In this document: positions 27,341-35,650 of the stretch, in pieces
How the letters are laid out: each line of letters opens with the position of its first letter
How positions within the stretch are numbered: position 1 is the stretch's first letter
Origin: Halorubrum aethiopicum
GTDB taxonomy: Archaea; Halobacteriota; Halobacteria; Halobacteriales; Haloferacaceae
Reading direction: 5' to 3'
DNA length: 64,000 bases
Assembly (NCBI RefSeq): GCF_001542905.1
Contig: NZ_LOAJ01000001.1
Span: 930,001-994,000, forward strand
Translations under genes and position numbers: made by a program
Notes under the pieces: generated by a model
Database searches by the model: none
The model's input: the letters and a program-made list of their open reading frames with translations, nothing else
Told to the model about the DNA's origin: nothing

Positions 27341-27350
27341 GTAATAAAAC
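27341..27350 (-). promoter_or_regulatory. TATA box upstream of the citramalate synthase gene
   Basis: On the minus strand GTTTTATTAC lies about 32 bases before an ATG at 27314, which opens a 26-codon reading frame, and about 48 before the GTG at 27298. The position suits a leaderless start at the short frame rather than at the enzyme's own GTG. Confidence 0.5.
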
Positions 27351-27422
27351 GGACGGTTCGCGTCCGAACTCGCCGACCGATCGTCGGCTGCCCCCGGTGG
27401 TTCGGTGATGATCCCTCACCGA

Positions 27423-28082
27423 TCACCCCAGAAGCGACCGGAGCGTTCGGCGGCGGGTCCCGCACTCCGCTCGGTACTCGCAGGACGTACACCGGCCGTC
27501 GTCGACGCGGGCCGGCGGGCCGTCGATCGCGCGCACGGCCCGAAGCGCACGGCGGTACGCCGCCTTCCGGCGGGTCGTGAGCCGGACCTCACGGACGACG
27601 CCGACGGCGGGATACTCGAGGATCGCTCGCGGGACGGGGCGTTCCCGCTCCCACGCGAGCGCCTTGGCGGCCGCGACCGCCCGGACCGACTGCGGCTCCC
27701 AGACGCCCGACTCGGGCGGCTCGCCGGGCGAACAGAGGACGGGGAGCGGCGGGCCGTCGTCGACGCCCGCCAGCAGCTTGTGGACGACCCCGTGACACTC
27801 CCGGCCCGAGAGGAACGCCCGCGTCTCGGCCGGGTCGACGAGCCCGTCGTACAGGTCTCGCTCGCGGAGCCGCGAGAGGTTCCGGCGGTACGCTGCCGGC
27901 TCGCGCCGGATCGGGAGCCGCCGGAGGACGGAGTCGGGGGCGTCGACCAGCTCCGGGTAGCGGTAGCCCAGATCGATCCGGTCGCGGACCTCCGCCGGGA
28001 GGCTGCGGTCGTCCTCGCGGCGGCGGTAGTAGAGTTGGCGGGGGCAGTACGCCGCGGCCGCGAGGTCGCTGAAGGGGGTCAC
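27423..28082 (-). CDS. Cas4/Dna2-like Fe-S nuclease homologue with degenerate active site
   Basis: The 219-residue protein begins at GTG (MTPFSDLAAAAYCPRQLYY). The N-terminal AYCPRQLYYRRR motif and the C-terminal CTSCEYRAEC provide the four cysteines that hold a [4Fe-4S] cluster in Cas4-type nucleases. In the middle, ILEYPAVGVVREVRL stands where the PD-(D/E)xK motif is expected, but the lysine of ExK is missing. The family resemblance is clear. The nuclease activity is doubtful. No CRISPR array or cas gene is nearby, so it is a stand-alone protein. Confidence 0.75.
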   Translation of the reverse strand: MTPFSDLAAAAYCPRQLYYRRREDDRSLPAEVRDRIDLGYRYPELVDAPDSVLRRLPIRREPAAYRRNLSRLRERDLYDGLVDPAETRAFLSGRECHGVVHKLLAGVDDGPPLPVLCSPGEPPESGVWEPQSVRAVAAAKALAWERERPVPRAILEYPAVGVVREVRLTTRRKAAYRRALRAVRAIDGPPARVDDGRCTSCEYRAECGTRRRTLRSLLG

Positions 28083-28177
28083 GGGAGGGATCGCCGCGAT
28101 ATCGTGTATAAGGAGTCGGTGGATCCGGATAGATCCGGAGAGTGGAGTTCATCGAGGGCCATACGCTATCATCGATA

Positions 28178-28460
28178 GCGGTGGCGCGCCTCCGAGTGCC
28201 CCTTCGGGGCACGAGGAGCCCGCGAGGGATGCTGCGAGCGCGTGGAACGTGCGAGCAGCGAGGCTGGGGAGGCGTGAGGTGCGGGGCGGTCGCGGTCGGG
28301 TGGGACTCAAAGGGGCAGTCGCGAGGACGAAGACGCGTGACGTAAGCACCGCAACGAAGGAGCGATAGCGACTGAGTGAGGAGCGCAACGAGCGCATCGA
28401 GTCCTCGCGACTGGGGCTTTGGAGGTGGTTTTCCAGTCGCGTTCACCGCGCCAGCAACGA
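28178..28460 (+). repeat. Dispersed structured repeat, copy D
   Basis: This is the best-preserved copy. Hairpin 1 (28190-28218) is CTCC-GA-GTGCCCC paired with GGGGCAC-GA-GGAG. Hairpin 2 is TGCTGC-GA-GCGCGT paired with ACGTGC-GA-GCAGCG. Hairpin 3 has a 13-base arm CAGTCGCGAGGAC (28316-28328) pairing perfectly with GTCCTCGCGACTG (28401-28413), enclosed by CAAAG/CTTTG. The end block TTCACCGCGCCAGCAACGA is intact. A stray partial 3' segment, GCGACTGGGGCTTCG, follows at about 28472-28486. The rest of the gap up to 28557 shows nothing. Confidence 0.88.
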
Positions 28461-28557
28461 CGTACGTCCGAGCGACTGGGGCTTCGAAACCGATCCTCGC
28501 TTCGCTGTCGGGTCAACGAATCGGACGCGACACGTGAGGTCGGATCCGAACCGCGAC

Positions 28558-29175
28558 TTATAGCGACACGTCGGTCTCGATGTCCTCGGTCGCCTCCCGG
28601 AGCCCGTCCTCGCGGGCGGTCGCGGCGTGGGCGTCCTCGATGTCGGCGTCGGTGAGCAGCGCGCGGAACTCGTCGCGGAAGCGGTCGTTCACGCGCGTGG
28701 ACGCGAGGTCGGCGCGGGCGACGGGGACGAACTCGCGAACCGTCTCGGCGTCGGCGTCCAACTCCGCCGCGGCCACCTCGACCGAGCGGTCGGCCGCGAG
28801 CAGGCGCTTCAGCGCCGCGTACTCGAAGGGGGCGTCGCGGTCCGCGTCGGCGACGAGGTGGAGATCGAGGCGGGCGTCGCGAACCGCGCGGGCGTCGACC
28901 GCCGATCCGGAGCCGCCGACGGCGTCGGCGATCGCCGCGTCGTCCTCGCCGTCGAAGAAGCCGGCGACGACGCGTTCGTAGTCGGCGTCGTCGAGGTCGG
29001 AATCGAACCCGTACCGCTCGCGCATCGTCGCGACGAGCGCCGCGACTCGGCCGGCGACCGCGTCGTCGTCGCGGTCGACCAGGCTTCCGGGCGACTCCGC
29101 CTGCCGCTCGGTCACCGTCTCGGAGCCGGTGGCGTCGACGAAGAGGTCCCGGAGCTCCTCGGTCTTCTCGTCCAT
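28558..29175 (-). CDS. Conserved haloarchaeal protein (possibly conditioned-medium-induced protein 4)
   Basis: The 205-residue product starts at MDEKTEELRDLFVDATG. A longer in-frame start exists but its extra residues have no conserved look. It is acidic and mostly helical. Residues 15-60 hold a conserved block (ETVTERQAESPGSLV), and 60-180 has an HTH-like repeat of Ala/Asp-rich helices. I associate the opening segment with a haloarchaeal protein named conditioned-medium-induced protein 4, but this is recollection and the molecular function is unknown. Confidence 0.65.
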   Translation of the reverse strand: MDEKTEELRDLFVDATGSETVTERQAESPGSLVDRDDDAVAGRVAALVATMRERYGFDSDLDDADYERVVAGFFDGEDDAAIADAVGGSGSAVDARAVRDARLDLHLVADADRDAPFEYAALKRLLAADRSVEVAAAELDADAETVREFVPVARADLASTRVNDRFRDEFRALLTDADIEDAHAATAREDGLREATEDIETDVSL

Positions 29176-29269
29176 GTCCCCGGAAGGAGGCGGCGAGACG
29201 GAAAAAGCGTGTCGGCGGGATCCGCGGCTCGGACGGGGAAGCCGGCGCGGAGGCGGCGCCGACCCGCGT

Positions 29270-29301
29270 TCGTAAACCAGTACGCTCAAATAGGTTTACG
29301 A
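29270..29301 (+). promoter_or_regulatory. BirA-type biotin operator over the bioY promoter
   Basis: TCGTAAACC (29270-29278) and GGTTTACGA (29293-29301) form a perfect 9-base inverted repeat with a 14-base spacer. This matches the known bacterial and archaeal BirA site, consensus TTGTAAACC-N14/15-GGTTTACAA, closely. The spacer holds a TATA-like TCAAATAG (29285-29292), about 27 bases before the bioY ATG. Bound BirA would therefore block TBP and repress when biotin is plentiful. Confidence 0.85.
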
Positions 29302-29314
29302 GAGAGCACGGCGC

Positions 29315-29896
29315 ATGTCGACCCGAACCGAGTCAGTCGATCTCGTCGGCGACGAGGCGGCGGTCAACCTCGCGCGCGCAGCGCTGTTCGCCGCGCTCGT
29401 CGGCGCGTTCGCGTACGTCACCTTCCCGAACCCCGTCTCGCCCGTCTCCGTGACGCTCCAGGTGCTCGGCGTCTTCCTCGCGGGGATCTACCTCGGTCCG
29501 GCGTGGGGGCCGGCCGCGCTCGTGTGCTACCTGGCCGCGGGCGCGCTCGGCGCGCCGGTGTTCGAGGGCGGCTCCGCGGGCGTCGGCGTCCTCCTCGGCC
29601 AGTCGGCCGGCTACCTCTGGTCGTACCCGCTGGCGGCGGGCGTCGTGGGCGCGGTCGTCCACCGCGGCACCGCCCTCCGCGATCCCGCGTCCGCCGGGAT
29701 CGCGACGCTGATCGCCGCGATGGTCCTCGGGACCGTGGTTATCTACGCGCTCGGGGTCGCCGGCCTCGCGCTCGTCCTCTCGCTCGGCCCTGTCGAGGCG
29801 GTGGCGGTCGGGGCCGTCGCGTTCCTCCCCGCGGAGGCGCTGAAGGTCGCCGCCGCGGTCGGGATCGTCCGCTCGGACGCGATCGCGGCCGCCTGA
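29315..29896 (+). CDS. bioY: Biotin transporter substrate-binding subunit BioY
   Basis: The 193-residue membrane protein has six predicted spans and the BioY signature around TFPNPVSPVSVTLQVLGVFLAG (residues 41-62). BioY is the S component that captures biotin for an ECF-type importer. Its gene heads a tight operon with bioM (4 bases on) and bioN, and is preceded by a BirA-type operator. The whole arrangement makes biotin as substrate very likely. Confidence 0.94.
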   Translation: MSTRTESVDLVGDEAAVNLARAALFAALVGAFAYVTFPNPVSPVSVTLQVLGVFLAGIYLGPAWGPAALVCYLAAGALGAPVFEGGSAGVGVLLGQSAGYLWSYPLAAGVVGAVVHRGTALRDPASAGIATLIAAMVLGTVVIYALGVAGLALVLSLGPVEAVAVGAVAFLPAEALKVAAAVGIVRSDAIAAA

Positions 29897-29899
29897 ACG

Positions 29900-30700
29900 G
29901 TGATCGCCCTCGAGAACGTCACGTGTCGGTACGAGGGTCGCAACCGCGGCGACGACGAGAGCGAAGCCGACGAGCACGGGGCCGATGGCGGGATCGTCGC
30001 CGTCGACGACGTCACCCTCTCGATCCCCGACGGCGAGTTCCTCGTCGTCGCCGGCGCGAACGGGTCGGGCAAGACGACGCTCGTCCGCACGTTCAACGGG
30101 CTCGTGCGGCCGGAGTCGGGGACCGTCTCGGTGAACGGGGTCCCCGTCGAGGAGGACCTCGTCGCCGCGCGCGCCGCGATCGGGATGGTGTTTCAGGACC
30201 CCCGCGACCAGTTGGTGGCCGCCACCGTCGGCGGCGACGTCGCGTTCGGTCCGGAGAACCTCGGGCTGTCTCACGCCGAGATCGACCGGCGAGTCGCGGC
30301 CGCGCTCGACGCGGTGGACATGGCCGGCCGCGAGGGCGACCGGATCGCGACGCTGTCGGGCGGCGAGCGCGAGCGCGTCGCGATCGCCGGCGCGCTCGCG
30401 ATGGAGCCCGACCACCTCGTCTGTGACGAGCCGTTCGCCGGGCTCGACGAGCCCGCGCGCGAGTCGGTCCTCGCCCGCCTGCGCGACCTCCACACGGCGG
30501 GGACCGGCGTCGTCGTCGTCACTCACGACCTCCGGGACGTGCTGGAGTCCGCCGACCGCGTCGTCGGCCTCGCGGACGGGCGGGTCGTCGTCGACGGACC
30601 GCCGGACGCGGCCGTCCCGGACCTCGCCGGACTCGGCGTGCGGATTCCCGAGACGTTCGATGCCCCCGCCGGCGACGCGGGAGGAGCGACCGACCCGTGA
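29900..30700 (+). CDS. bioM: Biotin ECF transporter ATPase BioM
   Basis: The 266-residue ABC ATPase starts at GTG. Walker A GANGSGKTT is at about residues 52-60, the signature LSGGERERV at about 154, Walker B HLVCDEPFAGLD at about 174, and the switch His in VVVTHDLRD. An acidic insertion (about 13-30) sits after the first strand. The ATPase powers BioY-dependent uptake through BioN. Its stop overlaps the bioN start (GTGA), indicating coupled translation. Confidence 0.93.
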   Translation: MIALENVTCRYEGRNRGDDESEADEHGADGGIVAVDDVTLSIPDGEFLVVAGANGSGKTTLVRTFNGLVRPESGTVSVNGVPVEEDLVAARAAIGMVFQDPRDQLVAATVGGDVAFGPENLGLSHAEIDRRVAAALDAVDMAGREGDRIATLSGGERERVAIAGALAMEPDHLVCDEPFAGLDEPARESVLARLRDLHTAGTGVVVVTHDLRDVLESADRVVGLADGRVVVDGPPDAAVPDLAGLGVRIPETFDAPAGDAGGATDP

Positions 30701-31410
30701 CGCTCGCGTACGTTCCGGGCGACTCGCTCGCCCACCGGCTCGACCCCCGGACGAAGCTGCTCGTCCAGGTCGGGTTCGCCGCGGCCGCCTACGCCCACGC
30801 GACCCCGCGAGGGTTGGCGGCGCTCACGCTCCTCGCCGGCGGCTGTCTGTGGGCCGCCGACGGCGACGTCGCCGACCTGTGGACCTACCGGGTCGCATTC
30901 CCCGTCCTCCTCTTCGCCCCCCTCGTCGCCGGCGCGACGCTCGGGTCGCCGTGGTTCCGTCCCGCCCGCGCCGCGACGACGGCGCTCGCGAGCTATCGCG
31001 TCCTCCTCCTGCTCGTCGTCGCCGCGGCCTACGTGCGATCGACGCCGGTTCGCGACTCGCGGGCGGCGATCCAGCGGACCGTGCCGGGGCGGGCCGGCGC
31101 GTTCCTCGGGGCCGGCGTCGCGCTCGTGTTCCGCTTCCTCCCGCTGCTCCGGCGCGACCTGGCGGCCGCGCGCGAGGCGGTTCGCGCCCGCGGCGGCGAC
31201 CGACTCCCCGTCCGCGAGCGGATACGACTGGTCGCGGTCGCCGGGACGAACCGGGCGTTCGGCCGGGCCGACCGGCTGGGGACCGCGCTGGCCGCGCGGT
31301 GTTTCGCGTGGAACCCGACGCTCCCGCGGCTGGCGCTCGGGCCGGCGGACTACCCCGCGCTCGCGCTCGGCGTCGGGCTGCTCGCGGTCGCGGCGTCGGC
31401 CGCGATCTGA
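30697..31410 (+). CDS. bioN: Biotin ECF transporter transmembrane subunit BioN
   Basis: The 237-residue protein has the EcfT/CbiQ fold, with about five membrane spans. The N-terminal HRLDPRTKLLVQVGF is typical, as is the coupling-helix Arg-rich segment EAVRARGGDRLPVRER (about 162-178) that contacts the ATPase. It starts at GTG overlapping bioM. The 137 bases after it have only a short partial repeat of GATCGCGATCCGA and the promoter of the next gene. Confidence 0.92.
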   Translation: MTLAYVPGDSLAHRLDPRTKLLVQVGFAAAAYAHATPRGLAALTLLAGGCLWAADGDVADLWTYRVAFPVLLFAPLVAGATLGSPWFRPARAATTALASYRVLLLLVVAAAYVRSTPVRDSRAAIQRTVPGRAGAFLGAGVALVFRFLPLLRRDLAAAREAVRARGGDRLPVRERIRLVAVAGTNRAFGRADRLGTALAARCFAWNPTLPRLALGPADYPALALGVGLLAVAASAAI

Positions 31411-31516
31411 CGCGCGGGCGATCGCGATCCGACCGCGGGGGTGATCGCGATCCGATCCCCGGTGGCCACCGCGACCCGACCCGGACGGCGGCCCGGTCCC
31501 GCCCTCGCGTGGCAAG

Positions 31517-31522
31517 TTTTAA
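31517..31522 (+). promoter_or_regulatory. TATA box for the membrane Fe-S reductase gene
   Basis: TTTTAA is centred about 28 bases before the ATG at 31548 and is the only AT-rich hexamer in the intergenic stretch. It fits a leaderless transcript. Confidence 0.5.
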
Positions 31523-31547
31523 CCCGACCGTATGCCCGTGATAGATC

Positions 31548-33734
31548 ATGACCGCGCTGCAGGCGGCCACCCGCGAGACGTTCTGGACCATCGGTCCGGT
31601 CGGGAAGGCCGCGTTCTACTGGCTCGCCGCGGTGGCGATCCTCGCGTTCGGCTACGGCGTCTACGCCCGGTTCGCGGCGTACGCGCGCGGGAGCGAGGAC
31701 CCCCGTGACCGGCTCTCGAATCTCCCCCGCCGCGTCGTCTCGGCGACGCGGACGGTCCTCTCGAACGAGAACCAGTTCGACGGGGACCTGTACACCGGCG
31801 TGATGCACACGTTCGTGCTCTGGGGGTTCCTCGTCCTGCTCGTCGCCACGACGATCCTCGGGATCGACATCGACCTCTACCGCCCGCTCGCCGGCGAGTC
31901 CTTCTGGGTCGGCGACTTCTACCTCGTGTACCAGTTCGCCGTCGACGCGTTCGGCCTGCTGTTCGTCGTCGGCGTCGGGATGGCGATGTTCCGGCGCTAC
32001 CGCGAGCGCGACGGACGGCTGTGGGGCAAACACACCTCGCTCGAGGACGACGCGTTCGTCTGGACGCTGTTCCTCCTCGGCGTCGGCGGCTTCGTGCTCG
32101 AGGCCATCGGCATCGTCGGCCAGCCGGCGCGCGCGGACGAGGCGGTGAGCTTCGTCGGCATGGCGATGGCCGCCGGCTTCGAGGCGGCGGGGCTGACGAC
32201 CGGGGGCGCGGAGGCGGTCTACGGCGTCGTCTGGTGGAGCCACTCGCTTCTCGCCTTCGCCTTCATCGCGTGGATCCCCTACGCGAAGCCGTTCCACATG
32301 ATCTCCTCGTTCGCGAACGTCGTCGTCCGCGACGAGACGGCCGGCGCGCGGCTCCCGAACGTCCCCGCCGACCTCGATCACACGAACGCGGAGTCGCTCG
32401 ACGACTTCACCTGGAAGGAGCTGCTGGACGGCGACGCCTGTACCAAGTGCGGCCGGTGTACCGACGCCTGCCCGGCCGACACGGTCGGACGGAACCTGGA
32501 CCCCCGCGACGTGATCCTGGACCTGAAGGCGTACCGCGAGTCCGTGGTCGACGACCCGGTGGCGGGGAGACGCGACGACGGGACCGTCGCGACCGACGGC
32601 GGCGTGGCGAGCGCCGCCGCCGGCGACGGCGGCACCGTCCCCATCGTCGCCGACGAGGGCGGCGTCATCGCGAGCGAGTCGATGGAGTCGTGTATGTCGT
32701 GTATGGCGTGTATGGACGCCTGTCCCGTCGACATCGAGCACCTCACCTCCTTCACCCGCATGAACCGCCAGCTGGTCGACGAGGGCGCGGTCGACTCGAA
32801 CCTCCAGGACGTCTTCCAGGACGTGATGACGAAGGGGAACACCTTCGGCGAGTCGCAGTCGACGCGGGGCGACTGGGCCGACGACCTCGAGTTCACGGTC
32901 GACGACGCCCGCGAGACCGAGGTGGAGTACCTCTGGTACGTGGGCGACTACCCAAGCTTCGACGACCGGAACAGGAAGGTCGCCCGCGCGCTCGCCCGGC
33001 TGTTCGAGGAGGCCGGCGTCGAGTTCGGCATCCTCTTCGACGACGAGAGGAACGACGGCAACGACGTCAGACGGATCGGCGAGGAGTTCCTCTACCTCGA
33101 ACTCGCCGGCCACCACGTGGAGACGTTCGCGGACTGCGAGTTCGAGAAGATCGTCTGCACGGACCCGCACTCGTACAACACGATGAAAAACGAGTACCCC
33201 GAGGTCGACTTCGCGGAGTTCGCCGACGACCCGATGATGCCGTTCGACCGCGAGGAGCCGTGGAACGCCGACGGCGAGATCGACGTGCTCCACTGGACGC
33301 AGGTCGTCGAGGACCTCGTGAACGACGGCCGGCTCGACCTCTCGGGCGACGAGCTCGACTACACCGTCACCTACCACGACCCCTGTCACCTCGGGCGGTA
33401 CAACGACGAGTACGAGGCCCCCCGCGAGCTGATCCGTGCGACCGGCGCGGAGCTGTACGAGATGCCCCGCTCGCGGTCGGACTCCTTCTGTTGTGGCGGC
33501 GGCGGCGGCGGCCTCTGGACCGAACACGACGAGGAGGTCAAACCGAGCGAGGAGCGCCTCCGCGAGGCGCTCGAGGACACCGACGCGGGCGACGGAATCG
33601 AGAAGTTCGTCGTCGCCTGCCCGATGTGTACGACCATGTTCGAGGACGGCCGGAAGACGGGGGGCTTCGAGGACGACGTCGAGATCGTCGACGTGGCGGA
33701 GCTGCTGATCGAGGCGGTGGAGACGGCGAGCTGA
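31548..33734 (+). CDS. Membrane-bound heterodisulfide-reductase-like Fe-S protein
   Basis: The 728-residue protein has a membrane domain with about five or six spans (residues 1-265), similar to the cytochrome b-type gamma subunit of nitrate reductase and HdrE. It then has two [4Fe-4S] motifs, CTKCGRCTDACP at about 298-309 and CMSCMACMDACP at about 382-393. Two CCG-type domains follow, with HDPCHLG near 609, CCGGGGGG near 647 and CPMCTTMF near 690. It is probably a quinone-linked reductase for an electron donor such as a flavoprotein dehydrogenase. It stands alone, so the donor is unknown. Confidence 0.87.
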   Translation: MTALQAATRETFWTIGPVGKAAFYWLAAVAILAFGYGVYARFAAYARGSEDPRDRLSNLPRRVVSATRTVLSNENQFDGDLYTGVMHTFVLWGFLVLLVATTILGIDIDLYRPLAGESFWVGDFYLVYQFAVDAFGLLFVVGVGMAMFRRYRERDGRLWGKHTSLEDDAFVWTLFLLGVGGFVLEAIGIVGQPARADEAVSFVGMAMAAGFEAAGLTTGGAEAVYGVVWWSHSLLAFAFIAWIPYAKPFHMISSFANVVVRDETAGARLPNVPADLDHTNAESLDDFTWKELLDGDACTKCGRCTDACPADTVGRNLDPRDVILDLKAYRESVVDDPVAGRRDDGTVATDGGVASAAAGDGGTVPIVADEGGVIASESMESCMSCMACMDACPVDIEHLTSFTRMNRQLVDEGAVDSNLQDVFQDVMTKGNTFGESQSTRGDWADDLEFTVDDARETEVEYLWYVGDYPSFDDRNRKVARALARLFEEAGVEFGILFDDERNDGNDVRRIGEEFLYLELAGHHVETFADCEFEKIVCTDPHSYNTMKNEYPEVDFAEFADDPMMPFDREEPWNADGEIDVLHWTQVVEDLVNDGRLDLSGDELDYTVTYHDPCHLGRYNDEYEAPRELIRATGAELYEMPRSRSDSFCCGGGGGGLWTEHDEEVKPSEERLREALEDTDAGDGIEKFVVACPMCTTMFEDGRKTGGFEDDVEIVDVAELLIEAVETAS

Positions 33735-33762
33735 CGGGGAGCTGCGGTCGGGGGTCGGCGCG

Positions 33763-34065
33763 TCAGGCGCGACGCGGGGTCGAATCGACGGCGTCGTCGG
33801 TCCGGCGGAGCAGCGCCCGGCCGGGAGCGCGGTCGCGGACGGGCGCGTCGCCGAGGTAGTCGACGAGGGCGTCCCGGAGCAGCGCGGTTCCGTTCGCGTC
33901 GAGTTCGTCCCCGCGCTCGATGCGGGCGATGGGCCGGCGGTACGGGGAGGCGTCCCCGCCGGCGTCGACGGCGCGCTCGCAGGCGTCGAGCAGCGCCGCG
34001 TGCGCGACCCACGCCTCCTCGCGGGAGAGCGTCAGGTCGACCGTGTCGGTTCTCCGAGAGGGCAT
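33763..34065 (-). CDS. Small haloarchaeal protein of unknown function
   Basis: The 100-residue protein starts at MPSRRTDTVDLTLSREEAW. The central part is helical (WVAHAALLDACERAV), then ERGDELDANGTALLRDALVDYL. No motif gives a function. It is divergent from the winged-helix gene and has its own TATA-like element (CTTAAAA type on the minus strand) about 30 bases before the start. Confidence 0.65.
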   Translation of the reverse strand: MPSRRTDTVDLTLSREEAWVAHAALLDACERAVDAGGDASPYRRPIARIERGDELDANGTALLRDALVDYLGDAPVRDRAPGRALLRRTDDAVDSTPRRA

Positions 34066-34091
34066 TCACCTGGGTTCTCCAGAGGGAGGGT

Positions 34092-34123
34092 CTTAAAAGT
34101 ATGCCCGAGTTGGATGGTTTAAG
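34092..34123. promoter_or_regulatory. Two back-to-back TATA boxes
   Basis: CTTAAAA at 34092-34098 (read on the minus strand) is about 30 bases before the ATG at 34065, and TTTAAG at 34118-34123 is about 27 before the ATG at 34148. Both spacings suit leaderless transcripts. Confidence 0.5.
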
Positions 34124-34147
34124 AGTCGGCGCACGAAAGCGCCCGGT

Positions 34148-34531
34148 ATGGTGCGGGATCCGTCGCGCGAGGAGGACCCACCCGACCCCGCGGAGGTGCT
34201 CGACGCGCTGGCCGACGAGGCGGCCCGGCGGATCGTCGCGGCGCTCTCGGAGCCCAAGACGGCGAGCGAGCTCTCCGAGGAGTGTGACGTCCCGCTCTCG
34301 ACGACGTACCGGAAACTGGAGAAGCTCACCGACGCGTCCCTGTTGAACGAGTCGACCGACATCCGACGCGACGGCCAGCACACGACGCGGTACAGCGTCG
34401 CGTTCGAGGAGGTCGTCGTCTCGATAGACGAGGCGGACGGGCGCGAACTGACCGTCGAGTTCGAGCGGCCGGAACCGACGCGCGACGAACGGCTGGCCGA
34501 CCTGTGGTCGGAGCTCCGTGAGGAAACATGA
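34148..34531 (+). CDS. ArsR-type winged-helix transcriptional regulator
   Basis: The 127-residue protein has a winged helix at about residues 20-95: ALADEAARRIVAALSEPKTASELSEECDVP, then STTYRKLEKLTDASLL as recognition helix, and a wing with RYSVAFEEVVVSI. It lacks metal-binding cysteines. Its stop overlaps the start of the small membrane protein (ATGA), so the two form an operon. This HTH-membrane pair is common in haloarchaea, which suggests a sensor-regulator unit, though the signal is unknown. Confidence 0.83.
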   Translation: MVRDPSREEDPPDPAEVLDALADEAARRIVAALSEPKTASELSEECDVPLSTTYRKLEKLTDASLLNESTDIRRDGQHTTRYSVAFEEVVVSIDEADGRELTVEFERPEPTRDERLADLWSELREET

Positions 34532-34806
34532 CAACGCACATCGACCTGACGATAATCGTGGCAAAGACCGCCATCCTCGTGTTGGGTGGCTCGATCACCT
34601 ACTACGCGCTCCGGGCGTTCGAGCGCACCGGCGACCCCTCGCTGCGGGCGCTCGGGATCGGCTTCGGCGTGGTCACCGTCGGCGCGCTGGTCGGCGGGGT
34701 CTCCCACCAGATCATCGGCGCGGATCTCGCGGTGGGGATCGCGATCGACAGCCTGCTGACGGCCGCCGGCTTCGCGGTGATCGTCTACTCGCTGTACGTG
34801 GAGTGA
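34528..34806 (+). CDS. Small membrane protein, likely DUF7521 family
   Basis: The 92-residue product has three hydrophobic helices (about 8-27, 38-60 and 66-89) and no catalytic motif. The SITYYALRAFERTGDPSLRALGIGF segment matches a haloarchaeal family that I recall as DUF7521. It is translationally coupled to the upstream winged-helix regulator. Confidence 0.72.
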   Translation: MTTHIDLTIIVAKTAILVLGGSITYYALRAFERTGDPSLRALGIGFGVVTVGALVGGVSHQIIGADLAVGIAIDSLLTAAGFAVIVYSLYVE

Positions 34807-34882
34807 CCGGCCGGTCGCGGGTCCCGACCGAACCCGCGGACGAACGGTAGCCTTTTGCGGGGCTCACGCGTGGGATCGGACG

Positions 34883-35587
34883 ATGAGCGAGGCCGCACGC
34901 GAGGAGCTCTCCCGCCGGATCGCCGGCGAGATCACGCTCAGCGACGACCCGGGAGCGACCCTCCGGAAGTGGCGGACCGACTTCGACGTCTCACAGACGG
35001 AGCTGGCCGACCAGCTCGGCGTGTCCTCGTCCGTGATATCCGACTACGAGAGCGGCCGGCGCGAGAGCCCGGGAATCGGCGTCGTCCGCCGAACCGTGGA
35101 GGGGCTCCTCGACATCGACGAGCGGCGCGGCGGCGGCCGGCTCCGCCAGTACGCCCGCGTCCTCTCGGCGGGGTTCGAGAGCGACATCGTCCACGACCTC
35201 CGGGAGTACGCGACCGCGGTGCCGCTCGAGGACTTCTACGAGGCGATGGGCGCGACGGAGGTCGTCCGCGGCGACCGCGACCGCGTCAACGGCCACACCG
35301 TGATCGACTCCATCCAAGCGATCACGCGGCTGTCGAGCGAGGAGTTCTACCGGCTGTACGGCCAGTCGACCAACCGCGCGCTCGTGTTCACGCGGGTCAC
35401 CCGCGGGGAGTCGCCGCTCGTCGCGATGCGCGTCGTCAGCCCGACCCCGAACGCGGTCGTACTCCACGGGATCGACGCCGACGACCTGTGGGAGCACGCC
35501 GGCGATCTCGCCCGCGTCGACGGCTTCTCGCTCGCGACCTCCACGCGCGACCTGGAGGCGTGTCTGGCGGACCTGCGGGAGCTTTGA
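34883..35587 (+). CDS. XRE-family transcriptional regulator
   Basis: The 234-residue protein has an N-terminal Cro/XRE helix-turn-helix (about 27-85: DFDVSQTELADQLGVSSSVISDYESGRR) followed by a long C-terminal domain (about 95-234) with VPLEDFYEAMGATEVV and LYGQSTNRALVFTRVTRGE. The layout is that of a conserved archaeal regulator whose C-terminal domain may sense a ligand. Its target is unknown. The gap to the next gene is only 63 bases. Confidence 0.84.
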   Translation: MSEAAREELSRRIAGEITLSDDPGATLRKWRTDFDVSQTELADQLGVSSSVISDYESGRRESPGIGVVRRTVEGLLDIDERRGGGRLRQYARVLSAGFESDIVHDLREYATAVPLEDFYEAMGATEVVRGDRDRVNGHTVIDSIQAITRLSSEEFYRLYGQSTNRALVFTRVTRGESPLVAMRVVSPTPNAVVLHGIDADDLWEHAGDLARVDGFSLATSTRDLEACLADLREL

Positions 35588-35650
35588 CCGGGCGGGACGC
35601 GGAGCGACGCGACCGCGACCCTGAAACCGCTGGCCCGTCTCGGTCCGCCC

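Noticed and set aside
31411-31460. Short GATCGCGATCCGA direct repeats after bioN
   Set aside because: Only two imperfect units in a GC-rich spacer. Not enough to call an iteron, origin or regulatory site.
30697-33734. The Fe-S reductase gene as part of the biotin operon
   Set aside because: It has its own TATA box and lies 137 bases after bioN, and there is no functional link to biotin uptake.
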